DNA of 64,000 nucleotides. It comes from Oceanisphaera pacifica. Lineage in GTDB: Bacteria; Pseudomonadota; Gammaproteobacteria; Enterobacterales; Aeromonadaceae. Where the stretch lies: the NCBI RefSeq assembly GCF_017498065.1, contig NZ_JAGDFX010000001.1, positions 233,661-297,660 on the forward strand, in the 5' to 3' direction. The position numbers were made by a program, and so were the translations under genes. Under the pieces are notes generated by a model. That model made no database searches, was not told the origin of the DNA, and saw only the letters and a program-made list of their open reading frames with translations. Positions 43,827-57,679 of this stretch are shown here, in pieces (the first letter of the stretch is position 1; each line of letters starts with the position of its first letter).

Positions 43827-44276
43827 TTAACGAACAAGCTTGCTTTCATTATTATTGATCATGCGCTCATCAAGCGTAGGAGCCAACTTTGATAAGTCAT
43901 AGCCTGCTGCCGTGGCTTTGTGTAAAAGTTGCTCGCTAGACACCTCAGCGGCCTGAGATAACGCCCATAAGGTAATGGAGCGTGTACCTGTTCGACAAAA
44001 TGCCAATACGGGCTCGTCGCTGCTCTTGAGTAGCTGTTTAAACTCACTCACATTAGCCTCTGTAAACTGCCCTGGCGTAATAGGCAACCAATACCAGTTC
44101 AACCCTAAGCTACGTGCTTGTTCGGCCAGTGTACCCGCTGTAGGTTGCTCTGGGGCTTCAGCATCGGGCCTATTACAGATCACAGTGCCAAAACCGGCGT
44201 TTTTAAGGGCGACTAAATCATCGCCAGTCACTTGATCTGCCACCGAAAAATCAGCTGTAACAAATTTGATTTCCAT
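43827..44276 (-). CDS. TIGR01244 / DUF442 phosphatase-like protein
   Basis: 149 residues of the cysteine-phosphatase fold: IKFVTADFSVADQVTGDDLV at the N-terminus, and the Cys-x5-Arg loop FCRTGTRSITLWALSQ around residue 89. The family is often fused with beta-lactamase-like or sulfide quinone proteins. ATG at 44276 has GGAGG at six bases. It is likely cytoplasmic with an unknown substrate. Confidence 0.85.
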   Translation of the reverse strand: MEIKFVTADFSVADQVTGDDLVALKNAGFGTVICNRPDAEAPEQPTAGTLAEQARSLGLNWYWLPITPGQFTEANVSEFKQLLKSSDEPVLAFCRTGTRSITLWALSQAAEVSSEQLLHKATAAGYDLSKLAPTLDERMINNNESKLVR

Positions 44277-44290
44277 ATTACACCTCCATA

Positions 44291-44385
44291 AAAACACCTT
44301 ACGCCTTACGTTTACAGTGTAAAGCTATATTAGTTTTAACGTATAGCTTTGTTTTATTTTTAACGTATAGCGTATAGCCATGGTT
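44291..44385. repeat. Repeat of CGTATAGC/CGTAAGG type before tufA
   Basis: TTACGCCTTACG, AACGTATAGC and AACGTATAGCGTATAGCC lie between the DUF442 gene and tufA. Read inverted they resemble the repeat at 32735-32845. No gene is seen. Confidence 0.5.
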
Positions 44386-44402
44386 TACCGTATTTTAGGT
44401 AT

Positions 44403-44432
44403 AAAAAAAGGAGGCCAAAGGCCTCCTTTTTT
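44403..44432 (-). terminator. tufA terminator
   Basis: AAGGAGGCC and GGCCTCCTT arms flanked by A-run and T-run; it ends the ribosomal/elongation operon and could act both ways. Confidence 0.92.
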
Positions 44433-44451
44433 GCATACTTTTAAGCGCTAA

Positions 44452-45636
44452 TTAAGCAACGATTTTCGCTACAACACCAGCACCAACAGTACGGCCACCT
44501 TCACGGATAGCAAAACGTAGACCATCTTCCATCGCGATAGGAGCAATCAAAGTAACAACCATGTGTACGTTGTCACCAGGCATTACCATCTCAACGCCTT
44601 CTGGCAGTTCGATAGTACCGGTCACGTCAGTTGTACGGAAGTAGAACTGTGGACGGTAGCCTTTAAAGAAAGGAGTGTGACGACCACCTTCTTCTTTTGA
44701 CAGAACATAGATTTCTGATTCAAAAGTAGTGTGTGGAGTAATAGAACCTGGCTTAGCAAGAACCTGGCCACGCTCAACATCTTCACGCTTAGTACCACGT
44801 AGCAGAACACCAACGTTCTCACCTGCACGACCTTCGTCAAGCAGCTTACGGAACATTTCTACACCAGTACAAGTAGTTTTGGTGGTGTCTTTGATACCAA
44901 CGATTTCAAGTTCTTCACCAACTTTGATGATACCGCGCTCAACACGACCAGTAACAACAGTACCACGGCCTTGGATTGAGAACACATCTTCGATTGGTAG
45001 CAAGAAAGCACCGTCAACAGCACGCTCTGGATCAGGGATGTAAGAATCAAGGGCATCAGCCAACTCGATGATCTTCTCTTCCCACTGAGCTTCGCCTTCT
45101 AGGCCTTTCAGTGCAGAACCTTGGATTACTGGCGTGTCATCACCTGGGAAGTCGTACTCAGACAACAACTCACGGATTTCCATTTCAACCAGCTCAAGCA
45201 GTTCTTCATCGTCAACCATGTCACATTTGTTCATGAATACAACGATGTAAGGAACGCCAACCTGACGGGCTAACAGGATGTGCTCACGAGTCTGTGGCAT
45301 AGGACCATCAGTAGAAGCAACAACCAAGATTGCGCCATCCATTTGAGCCGCACCAGTGATCATGTTTTTAACATAGTCGGCGTGACCTGGGCAGTCTACG
45401 TGTGCGTAGTGACGTGCTTCAGTATCGTACTCAACGTGAGATGCAGCAATGGTTATACCACGTGCTTTTTCTTCTGGTGCGTTATCGATTTGAGCGTAGT
45501 CGCGAGCGCTACCACCCATTTTCTTAGCCAATACGGTAGTAATGGCAGCAGTCAGAGTTGTTTTACCGTGGTCAACGTGGCCGATAGTACCTACGTTTAC
45601 GTGTGTTTTATTACGTTCAAATTTTTCTTTAGACAC
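44452..45636 (-). CDS. tuf: Elongation factor Tu
   Basis: GTPase that brings aminoacyl-tRNA to the ribosome, 394 residues. G1 loop [23 protein letters not shown], the NKCD motif in [14 protein letters not shown] and the effector RGITI are intact; the C-terminus ([15 protein letters not shown]) is normal. It is the last gene of rpsL-rpsG-fusA-tuf, 62 bases after fusA. A second copy may exist elsewhere in the genome. Confidence 0.99.
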   Translation of the reverse strand: MSKEKFERNKTHVNVGTIGHVDHGKTTLTAAITTVLAKKMGGSARDYAQIDNAPEEKARGITIAASHVEYDTEARHYAHVDCPGHADYVKNMITGAAQMDGAILVVASTDGPMPQTREHILLARQVGVPYIVVFMNKCDMVDDEELLELVEMEIRELLSEYDFPGDDTPVIQGSALKGLEGEAQWEEKIIELADALDSYIPDPERAVDGAFLLPIEDVFSIQGRGTVVTGRVERGIIKVGEELEIVGIKDTTKTTCTGVEMFRKLLDEGRAGENVGVLLRGTKREDVERGQVLAKPGSITPHTTFESEIYVLSKEEGGRHTPFFKGYRPQFYFRTTDVTGTIELPEGVEMVMPGDNVHMVVTLIAPIAMEDGLRFAIREGGRTVGAGVVAKIVA

Positions 45637-45697
45637 GGACTAGTCCTTCCTAGTTTGTTCCCACTCGCGTTGCGGTGGAAAGTTTAAACAAAGATTA

Positions 45698-47797
45698 TTA
45701 ACCTTTACGAGCAGCAATAAGCGCTTCAGCCATGCTGGCAGGTACTTCGGCGTACTTAGCAAACTCCATAGAGTAAGAAGCACGACCTTGCGACTGTGAG
45801 CGCAGGTCTGTAGCATAGCCAAACATTTCCGACAGGGGAATCATAGCATTAATTATTTTGCCTGATGCGCCATCTTCCATGCCATCTATGATACCTCGAC
45901 GACGATTAACGTCACCGATAACATCACCCATATACTCTTCTGGCGTTTCTAATTCAACCTTCATCATAGGCTCAAGTAGCACAGGGTTACATTTCATAAA
46001 CCCATCTTTAAATGCCATCGACCCTGCGATTTTAAAGGCCATCTCAGAAGAGTCAACATCATGATAAGAACCATCGTACAGGGTGACCTTGATATCTTCG
46101 ATTGGATAACCGGCCAATACCCCCTGTCTCATTTGTTCTTGAATGCCTTTGTCTACTGATGGGCAGTACTCTTTGGGTATTGCACCACCAACAATAGCAT
46201 TCACAAACTCATAACCAGCACCGGGCTCTTGTGGCTCAATTTTGATCCACACATGACCAAACTGCCCTCGACCACCTGACTGACGAACGAACTTGCCTTC
46301 TTGCTCAACACTACCGCTAATGCTTTCACGATAGGCCACCATGGGCTTACCCACGTTAGCTTGTACGTTGAACTCGCGCTGCATTCTATCTACCAGAATA
46401 TCGAGGTGCAACTCACCCATGCCAGCAATGATAGTTTGACCTGATTCTTCATCGGTATTAACGCGGAAAGACGGGTCTTCCTGCGCCAGCCGCCCCAATG
46501 CCAAGCCCATTTTTTCTTGGTCGGCTTGGGTTTTAGGTTCAACGGCCACTGAGATAACAGGCTCAGGAAACTCCATACGCTCTAATATAATAGGCGTATT
46601 AGGAGCACACAGGGTGTCACCTGTGGTCACGTCTTTTAAACCGATGGCGGCGGCGATGTCGCCGGCACAAACAGATTTTATCTCTTCGCGCTTATTGGCA
46701 TGCATCTGTACGATACGACCAAAACGTTCCCGTTTACCCTTAACGGAGTTCATCACTGTATCCCCGGTGCTTACCACACCTGAGTACACGCGGAAAAACG
46801 TTAGGCTACCCACAAACGGATCCGTCGCAATCTTAAATGCGAGGGCAGAGAAAGGGGCATCATCACTGGCTGGGCGAGTATCTGGGGTTTCCCCATCCAC
46901 TTTTGTACCAGCAATGGCAGCCACTTCAACCGGAGACGGCAGATAATCAACAACAACGTCTAGCATGGCTTGCACGCCTTTATTTTTAAAGGCGGTACCA
47001 CAGGTCACCAGAATAATTTCGCTATTCAGTACGCGCTGACGCAAAGCTGCTTTAATTTCAGCTTCGGTTAGCTCTTCACCTTCTAGGTACTTATCCATCA
47101 GTTCATCGTTGGCTTCAGCCGCAGCTTCTACCATGTTCTGACGCCATTCTTCGGCTAGCTCACGCATCTCTTCGGGAATATCGTAATAAACGAAGGTCGT
47201 CCCGTGATTATCGCTGTCCCAGTCAATCGCTTTCATCTTGACCAAGTCGATTACGCCTTTGAAGCTTTCTTCAGAGCCGATCGGTAATTGCACAGGAACT
47301 GGCTCGCCTTTTAGGCGGCTTTTAATCTGTGAAACTACACGCAAGAAGTCAGCGCCGGTACGGTCCATTTTATTAACAAACGCGATACGCGGAACATGAT
47401 ATTTATTCGCCTGACGCCATACGGTTTCAGACTGAGGCTGAACGCCACCCACAGCACAGTAAACCATAACAGCACCATCGAGGATCCGCATAGAGCGCTC
47501 TACTTCAATCGTGAAGTCAACGTGCCCTGGGGTATCGATAATGTTAATACGGTGCTGAGGGTACTGGTGCTCCATTCCATCCCAAAAACAGGTGGTGGCG
47601 GCAGAGGTGATAGTAATACCACGCTCTTGCTCTTGCTCCATCCAGTCCATGGTGGCAGAACCCTGATGGGTCTCACCAATTTTATGGTTTACGCCGGTAT
47701 AAAACAGTACCCGTTCTGTGGTGGTAGTTTTACCCGCATCAATGTGAGCACTAATACCAATGTTGCGATAGCGCTCAATTGGGGTTGTACGAGCCAC
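45698..47797 (-). CDS. fusA: Elongation factor G
   Basis: Translocation GTPase, 699 residues. Nucleotide motifs are [35 protein letters not shown] and [10 protein letters not shown], and domain IV/V signatures ([35 protein letters not shown]) are present. Length is standard for gammaproteobacteria. It lies 74 bases after rpsG in the str operon. Confidence 0.99.
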   Translation of the reverse strand: MARTTPIERYRNIGISAHIDAGKTTTTERVLFYTGVNHKIGETHQGSATMDWMEQEQERGITITSAATTCFWDGMEHQYPQHRINIIDTPGHVDFTIEVERSMRILDGAVMVYCAVGGVQPQSETVWRQANKYHVPRIAFVNKMDRTGADFLRVVSQIKSRLKGEPVPVQLPIGSEESFKGVIDLVKMKAIDWDSDNHGTTFVYYDIPEEMRELAEEWRQNMVEAAAEANDELMDKYLEGEELTEAEIKAALRQRVLNSEIILVTCGTAFKNKGVQAMLDVVVDYLPSPVEVAAIAGTKVDGETPDTRPASDDAPFSALAFKIATDPFVGSLTFFRVYSGVVSTGDTVMNSVKGKRERFGRIVQMHANKREEIKSVCAGDIAAAIGLKDVTTGDTLCAPNTPIILERMEFPEPVISVAVEPKTQADQEKMGLALGRLAQEDPSFRVNTDEESGQTIIAGMGELHLDILVDRMQREFNVQANVGKPMVAYRESISGSVEQEGKFVRQSGGRGQFGHVWIKIEPQEPGAGYEFVNAIVGGAIPKEYCPSVDKGIQEQMRQGVLAGYPIEDIKVTLYDGSYHDVDSSEMAFKIAGSMAFKDGFMKCNPVLLEPMMKVELETPEEYMGDVIGDVNRRRGIIDGMEDGASGKIINAMIPLSEMFGYATDLRSQSQGRASYSMEFAKYAEVPASMAEALIAARKG

Positions 47798-47871
47798 AAT
47801 AAAATCCTCTTGCTAAGGTCAATGCCCTTAGTAGGCAATTAAGGGGGTGCGCAAACTGCGCACCCAGCAAA

Positions 47872-48342
47872 TTACCAGCGGTAGTGTGCAAACGCTTTGT
47901 TTGCTTCAGCCATACGGTGCACGTCTTCACGCTTCTTAACCGCAGAACCTTTGTTATCGGCAGCATCTATCAGCTCACCAGCTAGGCGTTGAGCCATAGA
48001 CTTTTCACCACGCTTACGCGCAGAGTCTACCAACCAGCGCATGCCTAAAGCATTACGACGCACTGGACGTACTTCTACTGGCACCTGGTAGGTAGAACCA
48101 CCTACACGGCGCGATTTAACTTCAACTGTAGGACGAATATTTTCTAACGCTTCTTCAAACAGCACCAAGTGCTCTTTGCCGCTTTTAGCTGCAGCTGCTT
48201 CTAAAGCAGAGTAAACGATAGTTTCTGCGGTTGATTTCTTACCATCAATCATCAGAATGTTAACGAATTTTGCCAGCAATTCAGATCCGAACTTAGGATC
48301 TGGTAAAATTTTACGCTGGCCGATTACGCGACGTCTTGGCAT
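47872..48342 (-). CDS. rpsG: 30S ribosomal protein S7
   Basis: 156 residues starting [40 protein letters not shown] and [20 protein letters not shown] are S7 marks. It binds the 3' domain of 16S rRNA and, in E. coli, represses the str operon. It lies 84 bases after rpsL. Confidence 0.99.
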   Translation of the reverse strand: MPRRRVIGQRKILPDPKFGSELLAKFVNILMIDGKKSTAETIVYSALEAAAAKSGKEHLVLFEEALENIRPTVEVKSRRVGGSTYQVPVEVRPVRRNALGMRWLVDSARKRGEKSMAQRLAGELIDAADNKGSAVKKREDVHRMAEANKAFAHYRW

Positions 48343-48426
48343 TGCAAATTCTCCGTAACTTCAGGGATAACCCAAAACACAGTGTGTTATTGAATAAAAT
48401 GTTTGGCCTTACTTAACAGAGAACTA

Positions 48427-48801
48427 TTAAGCCTTAGGTTTTTTAGCGCCGTACTTAGAACGACCCTGGCGGCGTGCAGAAACACCTGAGGTGTCTAGTG
48501 CGCCACGAACGGTGTGATAACGCACACCTGGTAAATCTTTAACACGACCACCGCGAATAAGCACAACAGAGTGCTCTTGCAGGTTGTGGCCTTCACCACC
48601 AATGTAAGAGTTAACCTCAAAACCATTGGTTAGACGAACACGACATACTTTACGCAGTGCAGAGTTCGGCTTTTTTGGAGTGGTGGTGTATACGCGGGTA
48701 CATACGCCACGTTTTTGCGGGCACGCTTCCAACGCTGGTACGCTGCCTAAAGCAACGACTTTTTTACGTGGTTTGCGAACCAGCTGATTAATTGTAGTCA
48801 T
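48427..48801 (-). CDS. rpsL: 30S ribosomal protein S12
   Basis: 124 residues, [14 protein letters not shown] to YGAKKPKA. Lys43 in [11 protein letters not shown] and Lys88 in [12 protein letters not shown], the common streptomycin-resistance positions, are wild type. The frame runs on to 48897 but the known family start has AGGAGC before it. It is the first gene of the str operon. Confidence 0.99.
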   Translation of the reverse strand: MTTINQLVRKPRKKVVALGSVPALEACPQKRGVCTRVYTTTPKKPNSALRKVCRVRLTNGFEVNSYIGGEGHNLQEHSVVLIRGGRVKDLPGVRYHTVRGALDTSGVSARRQGRSKYGAKKPKA

Positions 48802-48959
48802 TAACAGCTCCTGAAAATATATCGTTCTACAGTTGTGAAGAAACCTTCCCCAAAAGTGGGGACGCAAAATTCTATGCTTGCTACGCCCTTGAGTCAAGAT
48901 TTATACAATTATTGCTCGAACATTTATCGTTATTGCTCGATTTTTAGCAAAATTGCCGC

Positions 48960-49253
48960 TTACCAAGCTTGAGGGCTGCCCCATTCTGCCACTAATGTAA
49001 CCCAATCGGCCATACTAATTAACTCGCCCAACTTATGAGACAGACCTCGGGCCGCTAAATCTTCTTGCATCACATACAAGCGCCCTTGACTGGCCAGTGC
49101 TTGTAATGGAGCCTGCCACGGCAATGCACCGGTCACACTGGCTGCAATAACGCCATCTTGCCATAACAGCAAGCTGTCTTCTGGTTGCAACTGCGATAAC
49201 GCCAGATTGAGTGTTTGATGGCTAAAAGGGGAGTATTTAATGGTATGTAGCAT
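48960..49253 (-). CDS. tusB: tRNA 2-thiouridine relay protein TusB
   Basis: 97 residues of the DsrH/TusB family: MLHTIKYSPFSHQTLNLALS and LQPEDSLLLWQDGVIAAS. It forms the TusBCD complex that passes sulfur from TusA to MnmA for thiolation of tRNA wobble uridines. It follows tusC by six bases and is directly upstream of rpsL, as in E. coli. Confidence 0.9.
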   Translation of the reverse strand: MLHTIKYSPFSHQTLNLALSQLQPEDSLLLWQDGVIAASVTGALPWQAPLQALASQGRLYVMQEDLAARGLSHKLGELISMADWVTLVAEWGSPQAW

Positions 49254-49259
49254 AATGCC

Positions 49260-49616
49260 TCAAAAACTCAGTCGCACTGAGTAGTCGTTTAAGTGCTGCT
49301 GCCAAGCATCCATTGATAACACCTCTGCGACTATGCTGACTTGTGTAGACGCCAAACCTCGTTCAGCTAACGACTGAGCGCATACATACACGCGTTCAAC
49401 ATCATAGAGATCGAGTAAACCAAAGGTTGGCGCATAATCTCGCCCAAGGATGAGACTGGTATCTTGCCCCTCTAACACTTGATAAACACCGTCTCCAATA
49501 AAAAAGATACCTATATCTTCATTAAGTGCAGAGGTCGCCAAGGCAGCATCTAATCCCTCTCGGCCAGACGCCGAGCCATGGGGGGGAGTTCGAAATATAA
49601 AGGCGACCTTATTCAT
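49260..49616 (-). CDS. tusC: tRNA 2-thiouridine relay protein TusC
   Basis: 118 residues of the DsrF/TusC family (VAFIFRTPPHGSASGREGLD, ALNEDIGIFFIGDGVYQVLE). ATG at 49616 (MNKVAF) is the usual start; an ATG three codons earlier is possible. Part of the tusDCB cluster. Confidence 0.9.
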   Translation of the reverse strand: MNKVAFIFRTPPHGSASGREGLDAALATSALNEDIGIFFIGDGVYQVLEGQDTSLILGRDYAPTFGLLDLYDVERVYVCAQSLAERGLASTQVSIVAEVLSMDAWQQHLNDYSVRLSF

Positions 49617-49655
49617 AATAAACACCCATCACAACTCGTGCGTAATATAGCGCGC

Positions 49656-50057
49656 TCAAAACTGCACCACCCTATCTGCCGTTAGGGCTGCTTGTGCCAG
49701 TTGCCCTAAGCCTGTCATACAAAACGGCGGTGCTAAGTTCCATTGGCCTTGCTCGGTATCTGCCGCCGACGCCTGATCACAAATGCCACGACGCAAGGCC
49801 GCCGCGACACAAACATCCAAGGTAAGATGATGCTGATTGGCAAACTCGACCCAAGCTTGCTGCAAGTGGAGTTCATCCGCAGCAGGCTGAGCCAGCTGAT
49901 TGGCATTATAAACACCGTCTTGATAAAAAAAGACATGACTAATGGCATGGCCCTGCTCTATTACCGCACAGGCAAACCGATAGGCATCACTCGCCGATTG
50001 GCTGCCATAACACGGGCCTGTGACCAATAAAGCAAACCGCAATGCGGGTTGAGTCAT
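49656..50057 (-). CDS. tusD: tRNA 2-thiouridine relay protein TusD
   Basis: 133 residues of the DsrE/TusD family: ALLVTGPCYGSQSASDAYRF and HVFFYQDGVYNANQLA. The sulfur-carrying Cys is in AALRRGICDQASA. It is the first gene of tusDCB and lies after ridA by 30 bases. Confidence 0.92.
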   Translation of the reverse strand: MTQPALRFALLVTGPCYGSQSASDAYRFACAVIEQGHAISHVFFYQDGVYNANQLAQPAADELHLQQAWVEFANQHHLTLDVCVAAALRRGICDQASAADTEQGQWNLAPPFCMTGLGQLAQAALTADRVVQF

Positions 50058-50087
50058 AACCAGCCTCTTTATTATTGAACAATAAAA

Positions 50088-50471
50088 TTACTTAACGTAA
50101 GCAATGGCTTCAACTTCAACCAACACATCCTTTGGCAGGCGCGCCGCTTCTACGCAAGAACGTGCAGGGGCCCCTAGCGTAAAGTAGCTGGCATACACTT
50201 CATTAAAGGCCAGAAAGTTGTTCATATCAGATAAGTAACAGGTTGTTTTAAGCACGCTAGATGCATCAGCACCAGCGGCTTTTAATACCGCTAACAGATT
50301 ATCCATCACTTGTATGGTTTGCGCCTCAATGCCGCCTTCTACTACCGCCATACTAATCGGATCGAGTGGAATTTGGCCTGAGGTATACAGGGTATTGCCA
50401 ATACGCGTGGCTTGTACGTAAGGGCCAATAGCGGCAGGGGCATGTTCGGTCGCAATTGTCGTTTTAGTCAT
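50088..50471 (-). CDS. ridA: 2-iminobutanoate/2-iminopropanoate deaminase RidA
   Basis: 127 residues. RidA clears reactive enamines made by PLP enzymes such as threonine dehydratase. Marks: PAAIGPYVQATRIGNTLYTS GQ-type start, ADASSVLKTTCYLSDMNNF, and the catalytic Arg in APARSCVEAARLPKDVLVEV. AGGAGC precedes the ATG. It lies between tusD and the ilvIH operon, which fits its role near branched-chain amino acid synthesis. Confidence 0.95.
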   Translation of the reverse strand: MTKTTIATEHAPAAIGPYVQATRIGNTLYTSGQIPLDPISMAVVEGGIEAQTIQVMDNLLAVLKAAGADASSVLKTTCYLSDMNNFLAFNEVYASYFTLGAPARSCVEAARLPKDVLVEVEAIAYVK

Positions 50472-50616
50472 TAGGGCTCCTAAATGGGATCAGCTGAAGT
50501 TTATCGCTTACCCAGTCATATCCAGTAATATATAGCAAAGTGTTGTCGAGTGATGTTGCACAAATACAAGCATCACTCATTGCTCCGATCATCAACTGAT
50601 GATGACAGATGTCAAC

Positions 50617-50642
50617 AAAAAAACCGCCCTAGGGCGGTTTTT
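50617..50642 (-). terminator. ilvIH terminator
   Basis: AAACCGCCC and GGGCGGTTT arms with an A-run before and a T-run after, 24 bases after the ilvH stop. Confidence 0.9.
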
Positions 50643-50665
50643 GGTATCTGGTTAACACTCTGGGT

Positions 50666-51160
50666 TTAAGGGCGGAGCGATTTTTCGCCACGTGATACAC
50701 CACAAACGCCACTGCGTACCACTTCAACGACTTCGGTTACATCTGTCATATTGCTAATAAAGGCATCCAATTTGTCGCTGGTGCCCACTAGCTGCACCGT
50801 ATACAGATGTGCCGTAACATCAACAATTTGTCCTCGAAAGATATCTGCCGTGCGTTTCACTTCATCGCGATTAGCACCATCGGCACGCACTTTCACTAAC
50901 ACTATTTCGCGCTCAATATGGCTGCCTTCACTTAAATCACTCACTTTAAGCACATCCACCAGCTTGTTCAGCTGTTTGGTAATTTGCTCAATTTCACGCT
51001 CATTACCTGTGGTGACCAGCGTCATACGCGACAAGGTTGGATCTTCGGTGGGTGCCACAGTAAGGGTTTCAATGTTATATGCCCGCTGAGAGAACAACCC
51101 AACCACTCGACTCAAAGCACCGGATTCGTTTTCCAGTAGCAGGGATATGATACGTCGCAT
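50666..51160 (-). CDS. ilvH: Acetolactate synthase small subunit IlvH
   Basis: 164 residues, regulatory subunit with N-terminal ACT domain ([22 protein letters not shown]-type start, then [20 protein letters not shown]) that binds valine for feedback inhibition. Normal length. Its start codon ATG overlaps the ilvI stop by one base. Confidence 0.96.
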   Translation of the reverse strand: MRRIISLLLENESGALSRVVGLFSQRAYNIETLTVAPTEDPTLSRMTLVTTGNEREIEQITKQLNKLVDVLKVSDLSEGSHIEREIVLVKVRADGANRDEVKRTADIFRGQIVDVTAHLYTVQLVGTSDKLDAFISNMTDVTEVVEVVRSGVCGVSRGEKSLRP

Positions 51161-52878
51161 TAGGTTCTCTCCGTTTTACTTAAAAACATTTCATCCATAG
51201 CACCGGTTTTAATTTGCATGGGATAAACATGCTCTTCTGGGTCAATTACAATGTCCATAAACACCAGTTTATCTGTCATTGAGAAACATCTCTCTAATGC
51301 TGCATCTAATTCTTTAGGGTCAGATACACGAATACCCACATGGCCATAGGCTTCTGCTAGCTTCACAAAGTCAGGCAGAGAGTCCATGTAAGAGTGACTT
51401 TCACGACCTTCATAGAACATTTTCTGCCATTGTTTAACCATCCCTAGCGAGTGGTTATTCATGGAGATAATTTTGACCGGTATGTTGTACTGCATACAGG
51501 TAGATAGCTCTTGAATATTCATCTGAATAGAGCCATCACCGGTGACACATATCGATATCGCATCGGGCCGTGCCATTTGAGCGCCCATAGCCGCAGGCAA
51601 GCCAAAGCCCATAGTGCCTAAACCGCCGGAGTTAATCCATTGGCGAGGCTTATCAAAAGGATAGTAAAGAGCAGCAAACATTTGATGCTGCCCCACATCC
51701 GAACTCACCATAGCCTCACCTTTAGTAATGCGATATACAGACTCTATTACCTGCTGAGGCTTAATATATTGCTCGCTGGTTTCATATTTTAAGCAATCAC
51801 GCGAGCGCCATTGTTCAATTTGCTCCCACCAGTCGCTCATCGCTTGAGCATCGGTTTGCAAGCCTAACTCCCGAATCACCCCCAGCATCTGGCTTAACAC
51901 CGTATCAGCCGAACCAACAATGGGAATATGGGCCTGAATATTTTTAGAAATAGACGTCGGGTCCACATCGACATGCACCACAGTCGCGTGAGGGCAGAAT
52001 TTGGCCACATTGTTAGTCACCCTGTCATCAAAACGCGCACCTATAGCTAATATCAGATCAGAATTATGCATCGACTTATTGGCTTCATAGGTGCCGTGCA
52101 TGCCCAACATACCCACAAACTGTTTATGGGTACCCGGCATGACACCCAGACCCATTAAGGTGTTGGTCACAGGGAGATTAAACTTCTCGGCCAGCTCAAC
52201 CACTAAAGCACTGGCCTCTGAAGTAACCGCGCCGCCACCCACATACATAATGGGTCGTTTGGCGTCAGCTAACGCAGTCATGGCCTTTTTTATCTGTCCT
52301 TTGTGCCCTGCGCTAGAGGGATTATAAGAACGCATCTCAACCGAGCTAGGATACACATAAGGGTGTTTTTCTAGTGGGTTTTGAACGTCTTTTGGCAAGT
52401 CAACCACAACCGGGCCTGGGCGACCACTGGCGGCAATGTAGTAGGCTTTTTTTATCGCCATGGGAATATCAGACGCTTTTTTACATAAAAAGCTGTGCTT
52501 TACGATAGGTCGAGAAATACCAATCATATCGGTTTCTTGAAATGCATCATCACCAATATAAAAGGTTGGCACCTGACCCGATAAAATCACCATAGGGATT
52601 GAATCCATAGCGGCAGTTGCGATACCGGTAATACAGTTAGTCGCACCAGGGCCTGAGGTGACCAATACAGTACCAACGTTTCCAGTGGAGCGCGTATACC
52701 CATCAGCCATGTGGACGGCGGCCTGCTCGTGACGCACCAATACATGCTCTATTTTACTGTTCTCAAATAAGGCGTCATAGATATCAAGCACTGAACCGCC
52801 GGGGTAACCGAATAAATGCTCGACTCCCTGATCTTCCAGCGCCCGAACCACCATTTGTGCGCCTGATAACATCTCCAT
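51160..52878 (-). CDS. ilvI: Acetolactate synthase large subunit IlvI
   Basis: 572 residues, TPP- and FAD-dependent enzyme for the first common step of valine, leucine and isoleucine synthesis. Motifs: [17 protein letters not shown] with the TPP-activating Glu in [37 protein letters not shown], and the TPP-Mg site [20 protein letters not shown] followed by N-N. GGAGGG lies before the ATG and is enclosed by an AAGCC/GGCTT inverted repeat. It is divergent from the leu operon, as ilvIH is in many relatives. Confidence 0.96.
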   Translation of the reverse strand: MEMLSGAQMVVRALEDQGVEHLFGYPGGSVLDIYDALFENSKIEHVLVRHEQAAVHMADGYTRSTGNVGTVLVTSGPGATNCITGIATAAMDSIPMVILSGQVPTFYIGDDAFQETDMIGISRPIVKHSFLCKKASDIPMAIKKAYYIAASGRPGPVVVDLPKDVQNPLEKHPYVYPSSVEMRSYNPSSAGHKGQIKKAMTALADAKRPIMYVGGGAVTSEASALVVELAEKFNLPVTNTLMGLGVMPGTHKQFVGMLGMHGTYEANKSMHNSDLILAIGARFDDRVTNNVAKFCPHATVVHVDVDPTSISKNIQAHIPIVGSADTVLSQMLGVIRELGLQTDAQAMSDWWEQIEQWRSRDCLKYETSEQYIKPQQVIESVYRITKGEAMVSSDVGQHQMFAALYYPFDKPRQWINSGGLGTMGFGLPAAMGAQMARPDAISICVTGDGSIQMNIQELSTCMQYNIPVKIISMNNHSLGMVKQWQKMFYEGRESHSYMDSLPDFVKLAEAYGHVGIRVSDPKELDAALERCFSMTDKLVFMDIVIDPEEHVYPMQIKTGAMDEMFLSKTERT

Positions 52879-53364
52879 GATAAGCCCTCCAGGCTTTACT
52901 TTTATTCAATCTGCTTTTTATTTTTCGCGCCACTCGCAATATACGGGTGACATCTCAAGACAAGCCACTTTATTTAAAAAACACTTCTGCCAGATAGCGA
53001 TATTTAGCAGAAAAGACAAGAATTTTACCTTAACCTGCTTTAAATCTCTTGTCTATGCGCTTCACTAAAAGCACAACTCATCAAGCTTCAAGCAGCATAC
53101 ACTCTCTTAATTCAAGAGCGTATGCCCCAAAAACAATCCATTAAAGCCTCACAAAAAGGCCAGTTGCTTAGCGTATACTGCCGTCTTTATAACCGACTGA
53201 CCAATGAACATTTAAGACAGGAATTAGGGAATTATCACGCCAGCGTTATGATATTCAAAACAATAAACCACTATTCTTTAATTTTAAAAAGCTAACACCT
53301 ACCTAATAGTCATCTCACCTTTACAATATGAGAAGCACCCTGTTTTAAAATTTGACCTAATTTG

Positions 53365-53393
53365 TTGACAGCGTCACAATTTACCGCTATTCA
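53365..53393 (+). promoter_or_regulatory. leu operon promoter
   Basis: A consensus -35 TTGACA (53365-53370), 17 bases, then -10 TATTCA (53388-53393), about 40 bases before the leader peptide. The gap 52879-53364 to ilvI holds no gene; it should contain the ilvI promoter. Confidence 0.75.
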
Positions 53394-53433
53394 TATGGCA
53401 TTATTAATGATTTACAACTTGATGATGAGCGTT

Positions 53434-53502
53434 ATGTCTAATTCAATTCAGCGACTACTACTATTAAACTCTCAGGTGCTAACGCGCACGGGTCGAGCGT
53501 AG
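53434..53502 (+). CDS. leuL: leu operon leader peptide LeuL (22 aa)
   Basis: The short frame reads MSNSIQRLLLLNSQVLTRTG and ends RA. It has four Leu codons in a row (CTA CTA CTA TTA), the mark of a leucine attenuation leader. In-frame ATG codons three and four codons upstream are possible starts. It is followed by a transcription attenuator. Confidence 0.85.
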   Translation: MSNSIQRLLLLNSQVLTRTGRA

Positions 53503-53560
53503 CTGGAATTCATCATCCACATACTTTTATAAAAACCCGTGCCAGCCGCACGGGTTTTTT
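53478..53560 (+). promoter_or_regulatory. leu attenuator with exclusive RNA stems
   Basis: The terminator stem pairs ACCCGTGC (53535-53542) with GCACGGGT (53548-53555), followed by TTTTT. The same GCACGGGT is also at 53486-53493, inside leuL, so it can pair with the first arm as antiterminator. A protecting stem, GCTAACGC with GCGTAGC (53478-53503), would hide that copy. Ribosome stalling at the Leu codons would favour antitermination. Confidence 0.85.
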
Positions 53561-53600
53561 ATGTGCGTTGCAGGGTGCAGCCAATTAAGGGGAAAGCGAT

Positions 53601-56271
<2,671 letters not shown>

Positions 56272-56272
<1 letters not shown>

Positions 56273-57669
56273 TGGCTAAGACCCTTTATGAAAAAGTATT
56301 CGACGCGCACTTGGTTCGTAATGAAGCCGGCGAAACACCGCTGCTTTATATCGATCGCCATTTAGTACACGAAGTGACCTCACCCCAAGCCTTTGACGGT
56401 TTACGTGAAAAGGGCCGTAAACTGCGCCGCCCCGACCGCACCTGGGCAACCATGGATCACAACGTCTCCACCGAAACCAATGATATTGCCGCCTCCGGTG
56501 AAATGGCCCGCATTCAAATGGAAACGCTGGCTAAAAACTGTGCAGAATTTGGCGTACCTTTGTATGACTTGCACCATAAGTACCAAGGCATTGTGCATGT
56601 TATTGGTCCAGAGCTAGGCTTAACCCTGCCGGGTACCACTATTGTGTGTGGTGATTCTCACACCGCCACTCACGGTGCTTTCGGCGCCTTGGCGTTTGGT
56701 ATTGGTACCTCAGAAGTTGAGCATGTGATGGCCACCCAGACCCTCAAACAGGGTCGGGCGAAAACCATGAAAATTCAGGTAAATGGCAAGCTTAACCCCG
56801 GCATAAGTGCCAAAGACGTGGTATTGGCCATTATTGGCAAAGTGACCCATGCCGGTGGCACGGGTCATGTGGTGGAGTTCTGCGGCAGCGTCATTGAGGC
56901 GCTATCCATGGAATCACGTATGACCATTTGTAATATGGCCATAGAATTAGGAGCAAAAGCGGGCTTAATTGCCCCGGATCAAACCACTTTTGATTATCTA
57001 GAAGGCAAGCCTTTTGTACCCAGCGGTGAAGAATGGGAACAAGCAGTTGCGTACTGGAAAGCCCTAAAATCCGATGCCGATGCCCAGTTTGATGCAGTGG
57101 TAGAGCTAGAGGGAGCCGATATTGCCCCACAAGTAACGTGGGGCACGAATCCCGGCCAAGTAATGGCTGTTAATGGCACCATTCCTAAACCTGAAGCCAT
57201 GACAGATGCGATTGAACGCCACACCGCTGAGCGCTCACTCAATTACATGGCATTAGCCGGCGGCACCAAGCTGACTGATGTGAATATCGATAAGGTATTT
57301 ATTGGTTCGTGCACTAACAGCCGTATTGAAGACTTACGTGCTGCAGCTGACATCGCTAAAGGCCGCACTGTGGCTGAAGGCGTACAAGCATTAGTGGTAC
57401 CCGGCTCACAACAAGTGAGAGCTCAGGCCGAAGCAGAAGGGTTAGATAAGATCTTCCTCGAAGCCGGTTTTGAGTGGCGCTTGCCCGGTTGCTCTATGTG
57501 TTTGGCCATGAATAACGACCGTTTGTTACCGGGTGAGCGCTGTGCCGCAACCAGTAACCGTAACTTTGAAGGCCGCCAAGGCCGCGGTGGTCGTACTCAT
57601 TTAGTGAGCCCTGCCATGGCGGCAGCTGCCGCTGTATTTGGACACTTCGTCGATATTCGTGATTTATAA
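56272..57669 (+). CDS. leuC: 3-isopropylmalate dehydratase large subunit LeuC
   Basis: 465 residues. The three Cys of the [4Fe-4S] cluster are in [14 protein letters not shown] and [33 protein letters not shown] is also typical. It isomerises 2- to 3-isopropylmalate together with LeuD. Its start overlaps the leuB stop by one base (TAATG). Confidence 0.97.
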
Positions 57670-57679
57670 GGGACAGAAC

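Noticed and set aside
44622..48000. Frames antisense or out of phase in tuf, fusA and rpsG
   Set aside because: Shadows caused by the codon use of highly expressed genes.
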